Shown piece after piece: positions 38,695 through 49,338 of a stretch of DNA of 64,000 nt. This DNA comes from Paracoccaceae bacterium (GTDB lineage: Bacteria > Pseudomonadota > Alphaproteobacteria > Rhodobacterales > Rhodobacteraceae): NCBI GenBank assembly GCA_014879735.1, contig JACSRN010000132.1, positions 17,102 through 81,101 on the forward strand. Direction: 5' to 3'. Below the pieces are notes generated by a model. That model was given only the letters and a program-made list of their open reading frames with translations. It did no database searches and was not told the DNA's origin. Both the position numbers and the translations under genes were made by a program. Numbering within the stretch: the stretch's first letter is position 1; each line of letters begins with the position of its first letter.

Positions 38695-39639
38695 TCAGAA
38701 CGAGAACTTCACGCCGAGGTCGGCGTAGGTGGTCTTGCTGTACGAACGGTGCACAGCGCCGGTCAGCGTCGCGCCGCCGAGGTCGTAGGACGCGCCGATA
38801 CCATAGGCGGTGTCGGTCTGGTTCGCGTTGGCGTCGTTGTTGGCAACATAGCCAGCCAGCGTGGTCGCGCCGAAGGCATACGAGCCGTAGACCACGATGG
38901 TGCGGTCGCCGGTCGCATCAGCCTTCTCACCGGTTTCGTCGATGTAGTTCAGGCCGATGGTGGCAGCGTCGTTGATGGTGTAGGCAGCGCCGAGGAACCA
39001 CATGTCGGCGTCTTTCACGCCGGCAGCGTTCTGGGCAACAGCCGCCGAGACCGCGAACGGACCCGAAGCGTAGTCGACCGAGACCGAGAGTTCGTCATCC
39101 ATGCCAGCCGGCAGGGTGCTGAGACGCTGGTCGGGCTGGATGTAGGAGATGCGGCCCGTGAAGTCGCCCATCGAGTAGGAGGCGAAGACGCCTTCATAGC
39201 CCGAATACGGCGCCGCCAGGCTGCCCTGCGACTTGTAGCCGTAGAAGTTCGACTGCGGGTCGCCATAGGACGACGCGGTCAGGCCGATTTCCGAATTCCA
39301 GATCAGGCCGGCCGAGTCGATCGCGGTGTTCGCGTTGCCGACTTCGAGACGCAGGCCCATGTATTCGGCGAACAGCAGCGCCTGGTTGCCGGCGGTGATG
39401 TTCTCACCATCGTTGTTCCGCAGGCGGAACTTGCCACCGAAGGTCACGCCGGCATCGGTTTCTTTGGTGCCGGTGATATCGAACTGCAGACGGTGATCGA
39501 TGATGGTTTTCGACATGCCGGCGCCCGGCTTGCTGTAATAGACCAGACCGAAACGGCCCGAGCCCGACACCGTCACGTCAGCGGCAGCGATACCAGCGCC
39601 AGCGACGATCATGGTGGTCGCGAGAAGGATCTTTTTCAT
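38695..39639 (-). CDS. Outer-membrane porin
   Basis: Signal peptide MKKILLATTMIVAGAGIAAADVTVSGSGRFGLVYYS and C-terminal ...YADLGVKFSF. Confidence 0.93.
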   Translation of the reverse strand: MKKILLATTMIVAGAGIAAADVTVSGSGRFGLVYYSKPGAGMSKTIIDHRLQFDITGTKETDAGVTFGGKFRLRNNDGENITAGNQALLFAEYMGLRLEVGNANTAIDSAGLIWNSEIGLTASSYGDPQSNFYGYKSQGSLAAPYSGYEGVFASYSMGDFTGRISYIQPDQRLSTLPAGMDDELSVSVDYASGPFAVSAAVAQNAAGVKDADMWFLGAAYTINDAATIGLNYIDETGEKADATGDRTIVVYGSYAFGATTLAGYVANNDANANQTDTAYGIGASYDLGGATLTGAVHRSYSKTTYADLGVKFSF

Positions 39640-39924
39640 CGTTTTCCCTCGTTGAATTCCAGGTTCTGCCCAGGCCAGGGGAATCCGGTCTGGGGATGGC
39701 GCCTATTTCATGCCGCACGCCGGTAATTTCAATTGAAGCTTCCGCTCCGGCGGCAAACGGGCGGGCGATGGTGCAGCAAAGCCACACCAAAGCCACATTG
39801 CCGCCGACAGGCCGGGGCGACGGGCGCCCGATTTTGCCGGCAGGGCCGGATATGTGGCGCCGAAGACCCTTGTTCCACCTGTTCCGCTCGGCTAGACAAC
39901 GACGAGACGCTGCTGGAGATCGCG

Positions 39925-40404
39925 ATGCCCTTGCCGCAACTGGCCAAATTCGTGCTTTTCGGTGGGATTTGCGTGGCACTGGGCGCCTGCTCGGGCAGCA
40001 AACCCCCGTCCGAGGCGGATTCGCTGACCTCGACGTCCGAGATCCGCGAGCAGAAGGGCACGACGCTGCGCGATCTTTTCACCAGCAGCGCCGACCCCAA
40101 CACCACGGTGGAAGTGAACAAATACCTCTGGCAGGCCAGCCTTGAGGTGCTGAATTTCCTGCCCATCGAGTCGGTCGATCCCTTCACCGGGGTCATCGTG
40201 ACGGGCTATGGCGTGCCGCCGGGTGGCGGGCGTGCCTATCGCGCGACGATCTATGTGCAGGATCCCGCGCTTGAGGCGCGCAGCCTGAAGATTGCACTGC
40301 AGGGCCGCGGTGGCGGGGCTGTGGCCCCCGAGACCGTCCGCGCGGTCGAGGATGCGATCCTGACCCGCGCCCGCCAGCTGCGTATTCGCGACAGCCGGAT
40401 GTAG
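39925..40404 (+). CDS. DUF3576-like lipoprotein
   Basis: Lipobox ALGAC; SKPPSEADSLTSTSEIREQKGTTLRDLFTSSADPNTTVEVNKYLWQASLEVLNFLPIESVDPFTGVIVTGYG. Confidence 0.85.
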   Translation: MPLPQLAKFVLFGGICVALGACSGSKPPSEADSLTSTSEIREQKGTTLRDLFTSSADPNTTVEVNKYLWQASLEVLNFLPIESVDPFTGVIVTGYGVPPGGGRAYRATIYVQDPALEARSLKIALQGRGGGAVAPETVRAVEDAILTRARQLRIRDSRM

Positions 40405-40428
40405 GCCGGACCTGCCGCCGCGCCGGAC

Positions 40429-41442
40429 CTACCGCCGTGTCAGTGCAATCCTGAGAAGCGCGCGCTCCAAAAGCGCCATCGTCGGCGCGCGGCTGGACGA
40501 GCGCAGGGTCAGATCGGTATCGAGCAGCAGGCCGATCGCCGTTTCAAGCCGGTCGCGGCCCCAATCAGATGCCTGGCGCTGCATTCTGTCCCGACGGGGG
40601 CCGAAGACCCGCGCACGGGCAAGGCCCGAGGCGATGCCGCCCGGATCGCTTGCCGCCACATGCAGCGCACGGAAATGGCGAAGGGCGGCGATGCAGATGG
40701 TAACGGCCAGCACGCCCTGCCCCTCCAGCCGGCGCATCAGCAGGCCCACCGCCTTGCCGTCATGCTCGGCCACGGCATGCAGCAGATCGTCGACCTCGGC
40801 TTCGATGGTAGCGGGGGCCAGCGCGGCAACCTCGGCCGACACCAGCGGCGTGGCATCGCCGAACTTGTAAAGCCCGATCTTTTCGACCGTCTGGCGAAAA
40901 TCACCGGGGTCGAGCGCACGCGACAATGTGACGAGATCGGTCATGGCCGCGGGGTCGATCCGGTCCAGCCCGGCACGGCGGACGTCGGCCTCGATTTCCT
41001 CGCGCGAGGGCGGGTCGTCGTAAAGACCGATGCAGACGGCGGCGGGGTGCTTTTCAAACAGCGCCTTCAGCGACGACTTGCCGGCCAGTGCACCGGCGGT
41101 GACGACAATGGTTGCATCGCCCGGCCGCCACAGCTTCAGCGCCGCGGCGATGGTGTCGACCAGCCCGTCGGTCGCATCCTCGACAAAGGCGATGCGCGGG
41201 CCGGGAAAGAAGCCGACCTCCCGGATCGAATCGGCCAGAATCGCCGGGTCCTTGCGCAGATCGCCCGCCGCAATGCGGGAAAGGCGCATCTCGGCCTCTC
41301 CGCCAGAGCCAAGCAATGCGGCAATCGCCTCCTGCCGTTTCAGAGCCACCCGCATGGGATCGGCGCCGAAGATCAGCAGGCCCGGACGCGCAGGGTCGGG
41401 CCTGGCGCAATAGCGGCCGGCCTCGGTGCCGCGCAGGATCAT
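40429..41442 (-). CDS. holA: DNA polymerase III subunit delta
   Basis: LLIFGADPMRVALKRQEAIAALLG...; next to lptE and leuS as in Rhodobacterales. Confidence 0.88.
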   Translation of the reverse strand: MILRGTEAGRYCARPDPARPGLLIFGADPMRVALKRQEAIAALLGSGGEAEMRLSRIAAGDLRKDPAILADSIREVGFFPGPRIAFVEDATDGLVDTIAAALKLWRPGDATIVVTAGALAGKSSLKALFEKHPAAVCIGLYDDPPSREEIEADVRRAGLDRIDPAAMTDLVTLSRALDPGDFRQTVEKIGLYKFGDATPLVSAEVAALAPATIEAEVDDLLHAVAEHDGKAVGLLMRRLEGQGVLAVTICIAALRHFRALHVAASDPGGIASGLARARVFGPRRDRMQRQASDWGRDRLETAIGLLLDTDLTLRSSSRAPTMALLERALLRIALTRR

Positions 41443-41924
41443 CCGCCTGCAGCCATGACCGCCATCAGCCGGGCGACCACATCGTCGGCAAGAAGACGCA
41501 TCAGCCGCAGCCCGGCATCGGCTTCCGCCGCCAGCCCTGCGACGGTAGAGCCGGTCGCGGCATAGGCGGTAAAGCTCTGCACCCGGCCCTTCGCAACCTC
41601 GGCGCCGGTCGTGGCATCTGTCAGCCGGTAGTCGATGGCGCCCTTCAGGTTGTAGCGCGTGGTCCGGCTGTCGGCGGTGATGCCGACGCCCACGGTCTCG
41701 GTGACGATCCGGTAGGTCAGATCATAGCCGGTGGTTTCCGGCCGGCCCAGCCGCTCTTCGATCCGCTCGACAAAGTCGAAGTCGTTCCTGGTCGTCGGAT
41801 CGGCGGCACGGACCTTGCCGAGCAGCCGGGTTGCCCCGGCGCCGGGCGCCAATGCCGGCGTGAAACCGCAGGCGGCCAGCGCCAGCGGCAGAAAAAGCAA
41901 GGTGCGGCGTTCAAGCGACGACAT
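41439..41924 (-). CDS. lptE: LPS assembly lipoprotein LptE
   Basis: Lipobox [50 protein letters not shown]. Confidence 0.87.
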   Translation of the reverse strand: MSSLERRTLLFLPLALAACGFTPALAPGAGATRLLGKVRAADPTTRNDFDFVERIEERLGRPETTGYDLTYRIVTETVGVGITADSRTTRYNLKGAIDYRLTDATTGAEVAKGRVQSFTAYAATGSTVAGLAAEADAGLRLMRLLADDVVARLMAVMAAGG

Positions 41925-44466
41925 TGACGATGCGGCCCGGCACGACGATGATCTTCTTCACCGGCTGGCCGGCAAGGAAGTGCTGCACATCTTCGTTCGC
42001 AAGCGCGATCTTTTCAACTTCGGCCACCGGCAGATCCTTGGCCACGCGGATTTCGGCCCGCCGCTTGCCATTGATCTGGATCGGCAGGGTGACGGTATCG
42101 TCCACCAGCAGCGCCGGGTCGGCCTTGGGCCATTGCGCCAAAGCACAGAGGCCCGCGCCGCCCTGATAGCTCCAGATCGATTCGGCGATATGCGGGGTCA
42201 TCGGCGACATCAGCTTCGCCAGCGTGCGGATCGCCTCTTTCATCACGGGGGTGGAGGCCGTGGCGCGGCTGAGCGTATTGGTGAAGGCATAAAGCGCCGC
42301 GATGGCCTTGTTGAAGGCAAAGCCCTCGATTCCGCGCGTCACCTCGTCAATCGCCCGTGCCGTGGCGCGACGCAGGTCATCGTCGCCTTCGCCCATATGA
42401 TCCGCCGGCATCTGGCCGATGCGCGAGCACAGCGCCCAGACACGGGTCAGGTGCTTGTGGGTGGCGTCCGCCCCGGCCGCCGTCCATTCGACATCGCGTT
42501 CGGGCGGGCTGTCCGACATCACGAACCAACGCGCAGTATCGGCACCATAGGCGGTGATGATGTTCACCGGATCGACGACGTTCTTCTTCGATTTCGACAT
42601 CTTGGCCGAGGGGATGACCTCGACCTTCGTGCCGTCCTGCAGCGTGGCACCGGTATCGCTGCGGATCACATCCTCGGGCAGGTGATAGACCGGGCGGCCC
42701 TGGGCATCCCGCGTCATGTAGATCTCATGCGTCACCATGCCCTGGGTGAACAGCGCATTGAACGGCTCCACTGCCTTGGACGGCAGGTGGCCGGTCACGT
42801 TCATCGCCCGGGCGAAGAAGCGCGAGTACAGCAGGTGCAGGATCGCATGTTCGATGCCACCGATATACTGATCAACGTTCATCCAGTAATCGGCGTCATG
42901 CGGCACGGTCGGCGTCGGCGCGCGGGGTGCGGTGAAGCGGGCGTAGTACCAGGACGAATCGACGAAAGTATCCATCGTATCCGTCTCGCGCTTGGCCGGC
43001 TGGCCGCAACGCGGGCAGGGCACGTCGCGCCAGGTCGGGTGGCGGTCCAGCGGGTTGCCCGGTTTGTCAAAGCTGACGTCATAGGGCAGGCGGACCGGCA
43101 AGTTTTCCTTCTTTTCCGGCACCACGCCACAGGTGGCGCAATGCACCACCGGAATCGGGCAGCCCCAATAGCGTTGCCGCGAAATCCCCCAGTCGCGCAG
43201 GCGGAACTTGGTCACGCCCTGGCCAAAGCCCATGTCCTCGGCGATGGCGATGGCCTGTGCCACGCCCTCATCGCCGGTCATCACGCTGTCGCCCCGGATG
43301 CCGCGCAGGTAATGCACGCGCTCGGATTTCATCGGCGTATAGGCTTCGGCCAGGGGGGCCTCGCCGGCGCCTTCCGCCACGAAGACCGGCGGGATGGGTA
43401 GGTGATACTTCGTGGCAAAGTCGAAATCGCGCTGGTCATGCGCGGGGCAGCCAAAGATCGCGCCGGTGCCGTAATCCATCAGGATGAAGTTGGCGATCCA
43501 GACCGGCAGTTCCACCGACGCATCCAGCGGATGCCTGACGCGGATGCCGGTATCGATGCCGACCTTCTCGGCCGTCTCGATTTCCTCGGCCGAGGTGCCG
43601 CCCCGCCGCGCCTCGGCCACAAAGGCCGCGACCTTGGGGTTGCCCTCCAGCGCCTTGGCCAGCGGGTGATCGGGGCTGATCGCGGCAAAACTTGCCCCCA
43701 TCAGCGTATCGGGCCGCGTGGTATAGACCTCAAGCTTTTCAAAGCCTTCCGGCGCCCCCGCTGTCTGGAACGCGAATTGCAGCCCCCGCGACTTGCCGAT
43801 CCAGTTGGCCTGCATCAGCCGCACCTTCTCGGGCCAATGCGCCAGCCCGTCCAGCGCATCCAAAAGCTCCTCGGAGTAATCCGAGATGCGGAAGAACCAT
43901 TGCGTCAACTCGCGCCGTTCCACTGCCGCGCCGGAACGCCAGCCCTTGCCGTCGATCACCTGTTCGTTTGCCAGCACGGTCATGTCGACCGGATCCCAGT
44001 TCACCACCGCCGCCTTGCGGTAGACGAGGCCCGCTTCCATCATGTCGATGAACATGGCCTGCTGCTGGCCGTAATATTCCGGGTCGCAGGTCGCCAGTTC
44101 GCGCGACCAGTCGATCGACAGACCCAGGGGCCGCATCTGCGCCTTCATGTCGGCGATGTTGCCATAGGTCCAGTCCTGCGGATGGCCGCCGCGTTCCATC
44201 GCGGCATTTTCCGCAGGCATGCCAAAGGCATCCCAGCCCATCGGGTGCAGCACCGCATAGCCCTGCGCCAGCTTGGTCCGCGCCACCACATCACCCATGG
44301 TGTAGTTGCGCACATGGCCCATGTGGATGCGCCCCGAAGGGTAGGGGAACATCTCAAGCACATAATACTTGGGCTTCGCCGCATCCATCCGCGCCGTGAA
44401 GGCGCCTGCCTCGTCCCAGGCTTGCTGCCATCTGGGTTCGATTGCCGAAGGTTCATAGCGCGACAT
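41911..44466 (-). CDS. leuS: Leucyl-tRNA synthetase
   Basis: [25 protein letters not shown] and [12 protein letters not shown] signatures; start [10 protein letters not shown]. Confidence 0.97.
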   Translation of the reverse strand: MSRYEPSAIEPRWQQAWDEAGAFTARMDAAKPKYYVLEMFPYPSGRIHMGHVRNYTMGDVVARTKLAQGYAVLHPMGWDAFGMPAENAAMERGGHPQDWTYGNIADMKAQMRPLGLSIDWSRELATCDPEYYGQQQAMFIDMMEAGLVYRKAAVVNWDPVDMTVLANEQVIDGKGWRSGAAVERRELTQWFFRISDYSEELLDALDGLAHWPEKVRLMQANWIGKSRGLQFAFQTAGAPEGFEKLEVYTTRPDTLMGASFAAISPDHPLAKALEGNPKVAAFVAEARRGGTSAEEIETAEKVGIDTGIRVRHPLDASVELPVWIANFILMDYGTGAIFGCPAHDQRDFDFATKYHLPIPPVFVAEGAGEAPLAEAYTPMKSERVHYLRGIRGDSVMTGDEGVAQAIAIAEDMGFGQGVTKFRLRDWGISRQRYWGCPIPVVHCATCGVVPEKKENLPVRLPYDVSFDKPGNPLDRHPTWRDVPCPRCGQPAKRETDTMDTFVDSSWYYARFTAPRAPTPTVPHDADYWMNVDQYIGGIEHAILHLLYSRFFARAMNVTGHLPSKAVEPFNALFTQGMVTHEIYMTRDAQGRPVYHLPEDVIRSDTGATLQDGTKVEVIPSAKMSKSKKNVVDPVNIITAYGADTARWFVMSDSPPERDVEWTAAGADATHKHLTRVWALCSRIGQMPADHMGEGDDDLRRATARAIDEVTRGIEGFAFNKAIAALYAFTNTLSRATASTPVMKEAIRTLAKLMSPMTPHIAESIWSYQGGAGLCALAQWPKADPALLVDDTVTLPIQINGKRRAEIRVAKDLPVAEVEKIALANEDVQHFLAGQPVKKIIVVPGRIVNVVA

Positions 44467-44687
44467 GGGAAGCCTCTTGATCCAGCCCCAAGGCACTTAG
44501 CGCTCCGGCGGCAAGAGGTAAAGCGCCGCATGGGCGGCGGCGTGGCGCGCAATCGCGCCGGCGGACGCTCCGCGGGGGGTATTTGGATCAAGAGGAAGCA
44601 GCCATGCCGCGGCGATGCCGGCGATTGGCCCCGGGGGGCGCCACGTCAGCCCTTGCGTCCGCCGCCGGCCTGCCGCAAGCCTGCGCC

Positions 44688-45728
44688 ATGGCCGACCAGA
44701 TCCACCACCCTTTCCCCGAACCACCGACCGAAGGCGAGGCGATTGAAGTCGCGCCCGGCATCCTGTGGCTGCGGCTGCCGCTGCCGATGGTGCTGGATCA
44801 TGTGAACATCTATGCGCTGGACGACCCCGACGGATGGACGGTGATCGACACCGGCTTTCGTGGCCGCCGCAGTCTGGCGCTGTGGGAGCGGATACTTGCC
44901 GGGCCGCTGGCGGGGCGACGGGTGGCGCGGGTGATCGGCACCCATCACCACCCCGACCATATCGGCCTGGCCGGCTGGTTCCAGGACCGGGGGGCCGAGC
45001 TTCTGATGACCCAGACCGCCTGGCTCTATGCGCGGATGCTGGTTCTTGACGTGCAAGAGCAGCCGACATCCCAGACCATGACCTTCTGGCGCCGCGCCGG
45101 GCTACCGCCCGACCGACTGGCACAGCGTGCCGCGGAGCGGCCGTTCAACTTTGCCGATTCCGTGGCTCCGATGCCGGTGGGCTTCACCCGCCTGGACGAG
45201 GGCCAGGTGCTGCACATGGCCGGCCGCGACTGGACGATACATCTGGGAAACGGCCATGCGCCGGCCCATGCCACCTTCTGGAGCGAGGGGCTGGTGATTG
45301 GCGGCGACCAGCTTCTGCCCGGCATCTCGGCCAATATCGGGGTCTACCCGACCGAGCCCGAGGCCGATCCGCTGACCGAATGGCTGGACAGCTGCGCGCG
45401 CCTTGCAGCCTTCGCCCGCGACGACCAGCTTGTCCTGCCCGGGCACAAGCTGCCCTATACCGGCCTGCCCTTCCGGCTGTGGCAGATGGCGGAAAACCAC
45501 CGTACCATTCTTGACCGGCTGGCGCTGCATCTGTCCAGCCCGCGGACCGCGATCGACTGCTTTCCCGTGCTGTTTCGCCGTGAGATCGACCACGGCACCG
45601 AGGGGATGGCACTGGTCGAGGCGGTGGCGCATCTGAACCACCTGCTGCGCGCGGGCCGCATCGGCCGCCACCTGTCGCCCGAAGGCGCCTGGATCTGGCA
45701 GGCCTGCGACCACCGCCCGGTCACGTGA
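44688..45728 (+). CDS. MBL-fold metallo-hydrolase
   Basis: VIDTGFRGRRSLALWE, THHHPDHIGLAGWFQD, GHAPAHATFW. Confidence 0.9.
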   Translation: MADQIHHPFPEPPTEGEAIEVAPGILWLRLPLPMVLDHVNIYALDDPDGWTVIDTGFRGRRSLALWERILAGPLAGRRVARVIGTHHHPDHIGLAGWFQDRGAELLMTQTAWLYARMLVLDVQEQPTSQTMTFWRRAGLPPDRLAQRAAERPFNFADSVAPMPVGFTRLDEGQVLHMAGRDWTIHLGNGHAPAHATFWSEGLVIGGDQLLPGISANIGVYPTEPEADPLTEWLDSCARLAAFARDDQLVLPGHKLPYTGLPFRLWQMAENHRTILDRLALHLSSPRTAIDCFPVLFRREIDHGTEGMALVEAVAHLNHLLRAGRIGRHLSPEGAWIWQACDHRPVT

Positions 45729-45797
45729 CCGCGTGACAGCCGGAGATGAATCGGATAACAATCGGGCGAAGCGTACGAAACTAGGGAATTTGCGACG

Positions 45798-45941
45798 ATG
45801 GCCAACCACCCCCAGCACAGCCACGGCTCGATGGATGTCCGCGAGCACGAGCGGACATTCGCGAACTTTGTCCGCTTTGTCGGCTGGTCCCTCGTGGTGA
45901 TTTTTGCCGTCCTGATCTTCCTGGCGCTCGCCGATTCCTGA
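45798..45941 (+). CDS. aa3-type cytochrome c oxidase subunit IV (47 aa)
   Basis: MANHPQHSHGSMDVREHERTFANFVRFVGWSLVVIFAVLIFLALADS; below the ORF-track size cutoff. Confidence 0.82.
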   Translation: MANHPQHSHGSMDVREHERTFANFVRFVGWSLVVIFAVLIFLALADS

Positions 45942-45963
45942 TCCTGACCTGCCGAGACATCCG

Positions 45964-46593
45964 ATGCTTCGCGCCCTCCTTGCCCTGGCATGCGTCTCGA
46001 CGCTGGCTGCCTGTGGCGCAGATCGCACCTGGGCGCCCGACGACCAGATCGCCGCTGCGCGTTATGTCGCGGGGCCGCCGCCCTCGATCACGCTTTTCAC
46101 CGTGATCAACGACCGCAACGGTTCTGGCGCGCATTCCGGGCTGATGATCAACGGGTCGGAGCGCATTCTCTTCGATCCGGCCGGCACCTTCGAAATGCCG
46201 CGCACGCCAATCCGGAACGATGTGCATTTCGGTATTTCCGACCGGGTGCTGGCCTTCTATCGCGACTATCACGCCCGCGATTCGGAGACGGAGAAGTTCC
46301 ATATCGTCGAGCGGACGGTTATCGTCTCGCCCGAGGTGGCGCAGATCGCAATGCAGCGGGCGCTGGATTACGGTGCCGTGCCGAAGGCCTTCTGCGCCAA
46401 TTCGATCTCGGCGATCCTGCGCGGCGTTCCGGGATTCGAGGCGATGCCGTCGACCATGTTCCCGATCAAGCTGGGCGATGCCTTCGGCACGCTGCCGGGC
46501 GTCCAGACCCAGATCATTACCGAGGAAAACGACAATCCGGGCCTTGGCCACGGCGTCGTTATGGTCGACAAGAAGGGCAACCGGATCAACTGA
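45964..46593 (+). CDS. Conserved hypothetical lipoprotein
   Basis: Lipobox STLAAC; 209 aa intact ORF. Confidence 0.75.
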   Translation: MLRALLALACVSTLAACGADRTWAPDDQIAAARYVAGPPPSITLFTVINDRNGSGAHSGLMINGSERILFDPAGTFEMPRTPIRNDVHFGISDRVLAFYRDYHARDSETEKFHIVERTVIVSPEVAQIAMQRALDYGAVPKAFCANSISAILRGVPGFEAMPSTMFPIKLGDAFGTLPGVQTQIITEENDNPGLGHGVVMVDKKGNRIN

Positions 46594-46630
46594 TCGCCCG
46601 CCGTCCGGCGGGGCCCGAGGGAATTGGCCG

Positions 46631-47212
46631 TTGCAGATCGATGCCGTCATCCTTGCCGGGGGCGAGGGCCGCCGTATGGGCGGGGCTGACAAAGCCCTGC
46701 TGGTGCTGGAGGGGCGGTCGCTTCTGGCGCATGTTGCGGGCCGCCTGCGCCCGCAGGTCGGGCGAACAGCGCTTTCGGCCAATGGCGATCCGGCCCGGTT
46801 CGCCGCCTTCGATCTGCCCGTCTTGCCGGATGCCCGACCGCTCGGCCCGCTGGCCGGCATCCTTTCGGGCCTGGGCTGGGGCCTGGCGAACGGGGTCGAT
46901 GCGATTCTCTCCTGCCCGGTCGATGCGCCCTTTCCCCCGGCCGACCTGGCGGCGCGACTGGCCGCAGCCTCGGGCGGCAGCCACCCGGCCCATGCCACGG
47001 CCGGCGGCAGGATGCATGCCGCCACGGCGCTCTGGCCGGTGGCGCTCGCCCCGGCGCTGGCGGCATTTCTTGCTTCAGGCGCCAACCCGCGGATCGCCGA
47101 TTTCGCGGCCGCCCATGGCAGCATCGCCGTGGAATTTCCCGATGCGGCCGCCTTCGTCAACCTCAATACCACCGGCGATCTTGCCGCCGCCACAGCGGGC
47201 CGCGTCCGATGA
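46631..47212 (+). CDS. mobA: Molybdenum cofactor guanylyltransferase
   Basis: DAVILAGGEGRRMGGADKALLVLEGRSLL; likely TTG start. Confidence 0.9.
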   Translation: MQIDAVILAGGEGRRMGGADKALLVLEGRSLLAHVAGRLRPQVGRTALSANGDPARFAAFDLPVLPDARPLGPLAGILSGLGWGLANGVDAILSCPVDAPFPPADLAARLAAASGGSHPAHATAGGRMHAATALWPVALAPALAAFLASGANPRIADFAAAHGSIAVEFPDAAAFVNLNTTGDLAAATAGRVR

Positions 47213-47706
47213 AGGTCTATGGCATCATGGGCTGGTCGGCATCGGGCAAGACCACGCTGATCGAGCGGCTGATTCCCCTGTTCGTCGCCCGCGGATTGCG
47301 CGTGTCCACCGTCAAGCACGTCCACCACGAGGTCGACCTCGACAGCCCCGGCAAGGACAGCTGGCGGCATCGCAACGCCGGCGCGGAAGAGGTGATTCTG
47401 GCGTCGCGCCAGCGGCTGGCGCTGATGCGGGAACATCGGGGCGCCGAACCGCCGCTGACCGAGGTGCTGGCACGGCTGGCGCCGGTCGATCTGGTGCTGG
47501 TCGAGGGGTACAAGCGCGATACCCACCCCAAGGTGGAACTCTGGCGCGCCGCCGTCGGCCAGCCGCCCCTGCAGCCCGGCGACCCTACGGTGCGCGCTTT
47601 CGCCACCGATGGTGCCGCCCCGCCCGGCATCACGGTGCCGGTGCTGGATCTGAACGATCCCGGCACCATCGCGGCCTTCATCGCGCGGGATCTCGGCCTT
47701 GACTGA
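47209..47706 (+). CDS. mobB: Molybdopterin-guanine dinucleotide biosynthesis protein B
   Basis: MKVYGIMGWSASGKTTLIERLIPLFVARGLRVSTVKHVHH; VEGYKRDTHPKVELWR. Confidence 0.92.
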   Translation: MKVYGIMGWSASGKTTLIERLIPLFVARGLRVSTVKHVHHEVDLDSPGKDSWRHRNAGAEEVILASRQRLALMREHRGAEPPLTEVLARLAPVDLVLVEGYKRDTHPKVELWRAAVGQPPLQPGDPTVRAFATDGAAPPGITVPVLDLNDPGTIAAFIARDLGLD

Positions 47707-48292
47707 GTCCGGATTCACCCTGCGCCGCGGCTTTCCCGAAAGCCAGCGCGAGACCGCGGCCCGCATCTACTGGGAGGCGTTCGGCGGCAAGCTTGGCCCC
47801 GTTCTCGGACCCGAGGCGCGGGCAATCGCCTTCCTGCGCGCCGTGTTATGCCCCGACCATTGCTTTGCTGCGCTGAATCCAGAGGGCCGGTTGGTCGGAA
47901 TTGCCGGATTCAAGACGCCCACCGGCAGTTTCGCCGGCGGCAGTTCCAGCGACCTGCGCCGGATCTACGGGCGCTGGGGGGCCGGCTGGCGGCAGGCAGT
48001 GCTGTGGCTGTTGTCGCATGAGATCGACAACAGCCGGTTTCTGGTCGATGGCATCGCCGTCACCCGGCCGGCGCGCGGACAGGGCATCGGCTCGGCGCTG
48101 CTGCGCCTGCTGTGCGACGAGGGGCGTGCGCGCGGCTATGGCGCAATCCGGCTGGAGGTGATCGACACAAACTGGCGCGCAAGGGCGCTGTACGAACGTG
48201 CAGGCTTTCTGCCGGCCCGGACCGAACGGATCGGGCCCTTGCGCTTTCTCTTCGGTTTCACCTCGGCCACCACCATGGTGCGCCCGCTGTAA
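47699..48292 (+). CDS. GNAT-family N-acetyltransferase
   Basis: VDGIAVTRPARGQGIGSALLRLLCDEGRARGYGAIRLEVIDTNWRARALYERAGF; overlaps mobB. Confidence 0.9.
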   Translation: MTESGFTLRRGFPESQRETAARIYWEAFGGKLGPVLGPEARAIAFLRAVLCPDHCFAALNPEGRLVGIAGFKTPTGSFAGGSSSDLRRIYGRWGAGWRQAVLWLLSHEIDNSRFLVDGIAVTRPARGQGIGSALLRLLCDEGRARGYGAIRLEVIDTNWRARALYERAGFLPARTERIGPLRFLFGFTSATTMVRPL

Positions 48293-48325
48293 CCCGCAGC
48301 GGCCGGCCACCGGGCAGGCTGCCGG

Positions 48326-49327
48326 TCAGTCGAAGACCCCTGCAACCCGGCCAAACAGCATGAAGGCCCGCGCGGTCCGGGTATCGGCCAGTTCAGCCAG
48401 TTCGACATCCGTCGCATTCTTCTCGAACGCCTGAAAGACCTTGTCGAAGGTGCGCAGAAAATGGTGCGCGGCATCGCGGAAGATCGTGTCCTCGCGCATC
48501 CGCGCTGCGGTCAGCGCCAGCGACGAGCGGTCACGGATCCCGCCCATGCCGGCCACGCCGCGCCCGCGCTCGCCCGCGGCAAAGCGGCGCCACAGATCGG
48601 GACGCGACAGCTCCGGCTTCAGGTCATCCATGTAGATGCCCTCCTGGCTGAGCAGCGTCAGCACATCCTGCGCCGCGCGGATCAGCCGGGCCGTCTCGCG
48701 ATCTTCCAGCGCCAGCCGGAGGGCGCGAAAGCCCTCCTTGTCATCCGGCGTTTCGGGAAACTGCAGCGCACGGATGAAATCGGCAACAGAGACCGGCGGG
48801 CGCAAGGCCTCGGCCGGGGTGCCCAGCGCAAGCACGGGCTGTTCCGCCTCGGGCTCGATCTTCGGTGGCGCAAGCGCCGCCTTGCGGTCCGCCGAGGGGA
48901 TGGAAAGGTTGCTGTCCCGGCGCGAGATGAAAGTGGCGGCGATCTCGTCGAGCTTGCGCTCCACCTTGTCGACCTGCGGCCGCGACGTCGCCGCCTGGAC
49001 CTGTGCCGAGGTCTGCACATATTGCGCCCGCATCGCATCGACCGCAGCCTGCAGCCGCGCCGCCTCGGCCCGAAGATCGCGGATCGACCGCAGCGTGATG
49101 ATGGCAACCCAGATCAGCGCAAGGGGCAGGAAGACAACCAGAAGCGTCATCACCAGGCCCAGCGTCTGCACATCATCGCCCGGTGGCGAGACCAGCAGAT
49201 AGGCCAGAACGGCAATCACCCAGACGATGCTGAGCAGGCCGGCAATCGCCTCCACCGCCCGGCCGCCACGGACCGGGGCAGGATCGTCTTGCGACCCGAT
49301 TGCAGCATGATCCTCGGGCGCGGGCAT
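48326..49327 (-). CDS. Conserved hypothetical membrane protein
   Basis: Two N-terminal TM segments, coiled-coil and conserved C-terminal region; intact 333 aa ORF. Confidence 0.75.
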   Translation of the reverse strand: MPAPEDHAAIGSQDDPAPVRGGRAVEAIAGLLSIVWVIAVLAYLLVSPPGDDVQTLGLVMTLLVVFLPLALIWVAIITLRSIRDLRAEAARLQAAVDAMRAQYVQTSAQVQAATSRPQVDKVERKLDEIAATFISRRDSNLSIPSADRKAALAPPKIEPEAEQPVLALGTPAEALRPPVSVADFIRALQFPETPDDKEGFRALRLALEDRETARLIRAAQDVLTLLSQEGIYMDDLKPELSRPDLWRRFAAGERGRGVAGMGGIRDRSSLALTAARMREDTIFRDAAHHFLRTFDKVFQAFEKNATDVELAELADTRTARAFMLFGRVAGVFD

Positions 49328-49338
49328 GATGCCGAACC

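Noticed and set aside
39728-39737. TTCAATTGAA palindrome upstream of the porin gene
   Set aside because: Only 10 bp, expected by chance; no second copy noted.
45781-47766. 661-aa minus-strand ORF
   Set aside because: Antisense to the lipoprotein, mobA and mobB genes, which have clear family motifs.
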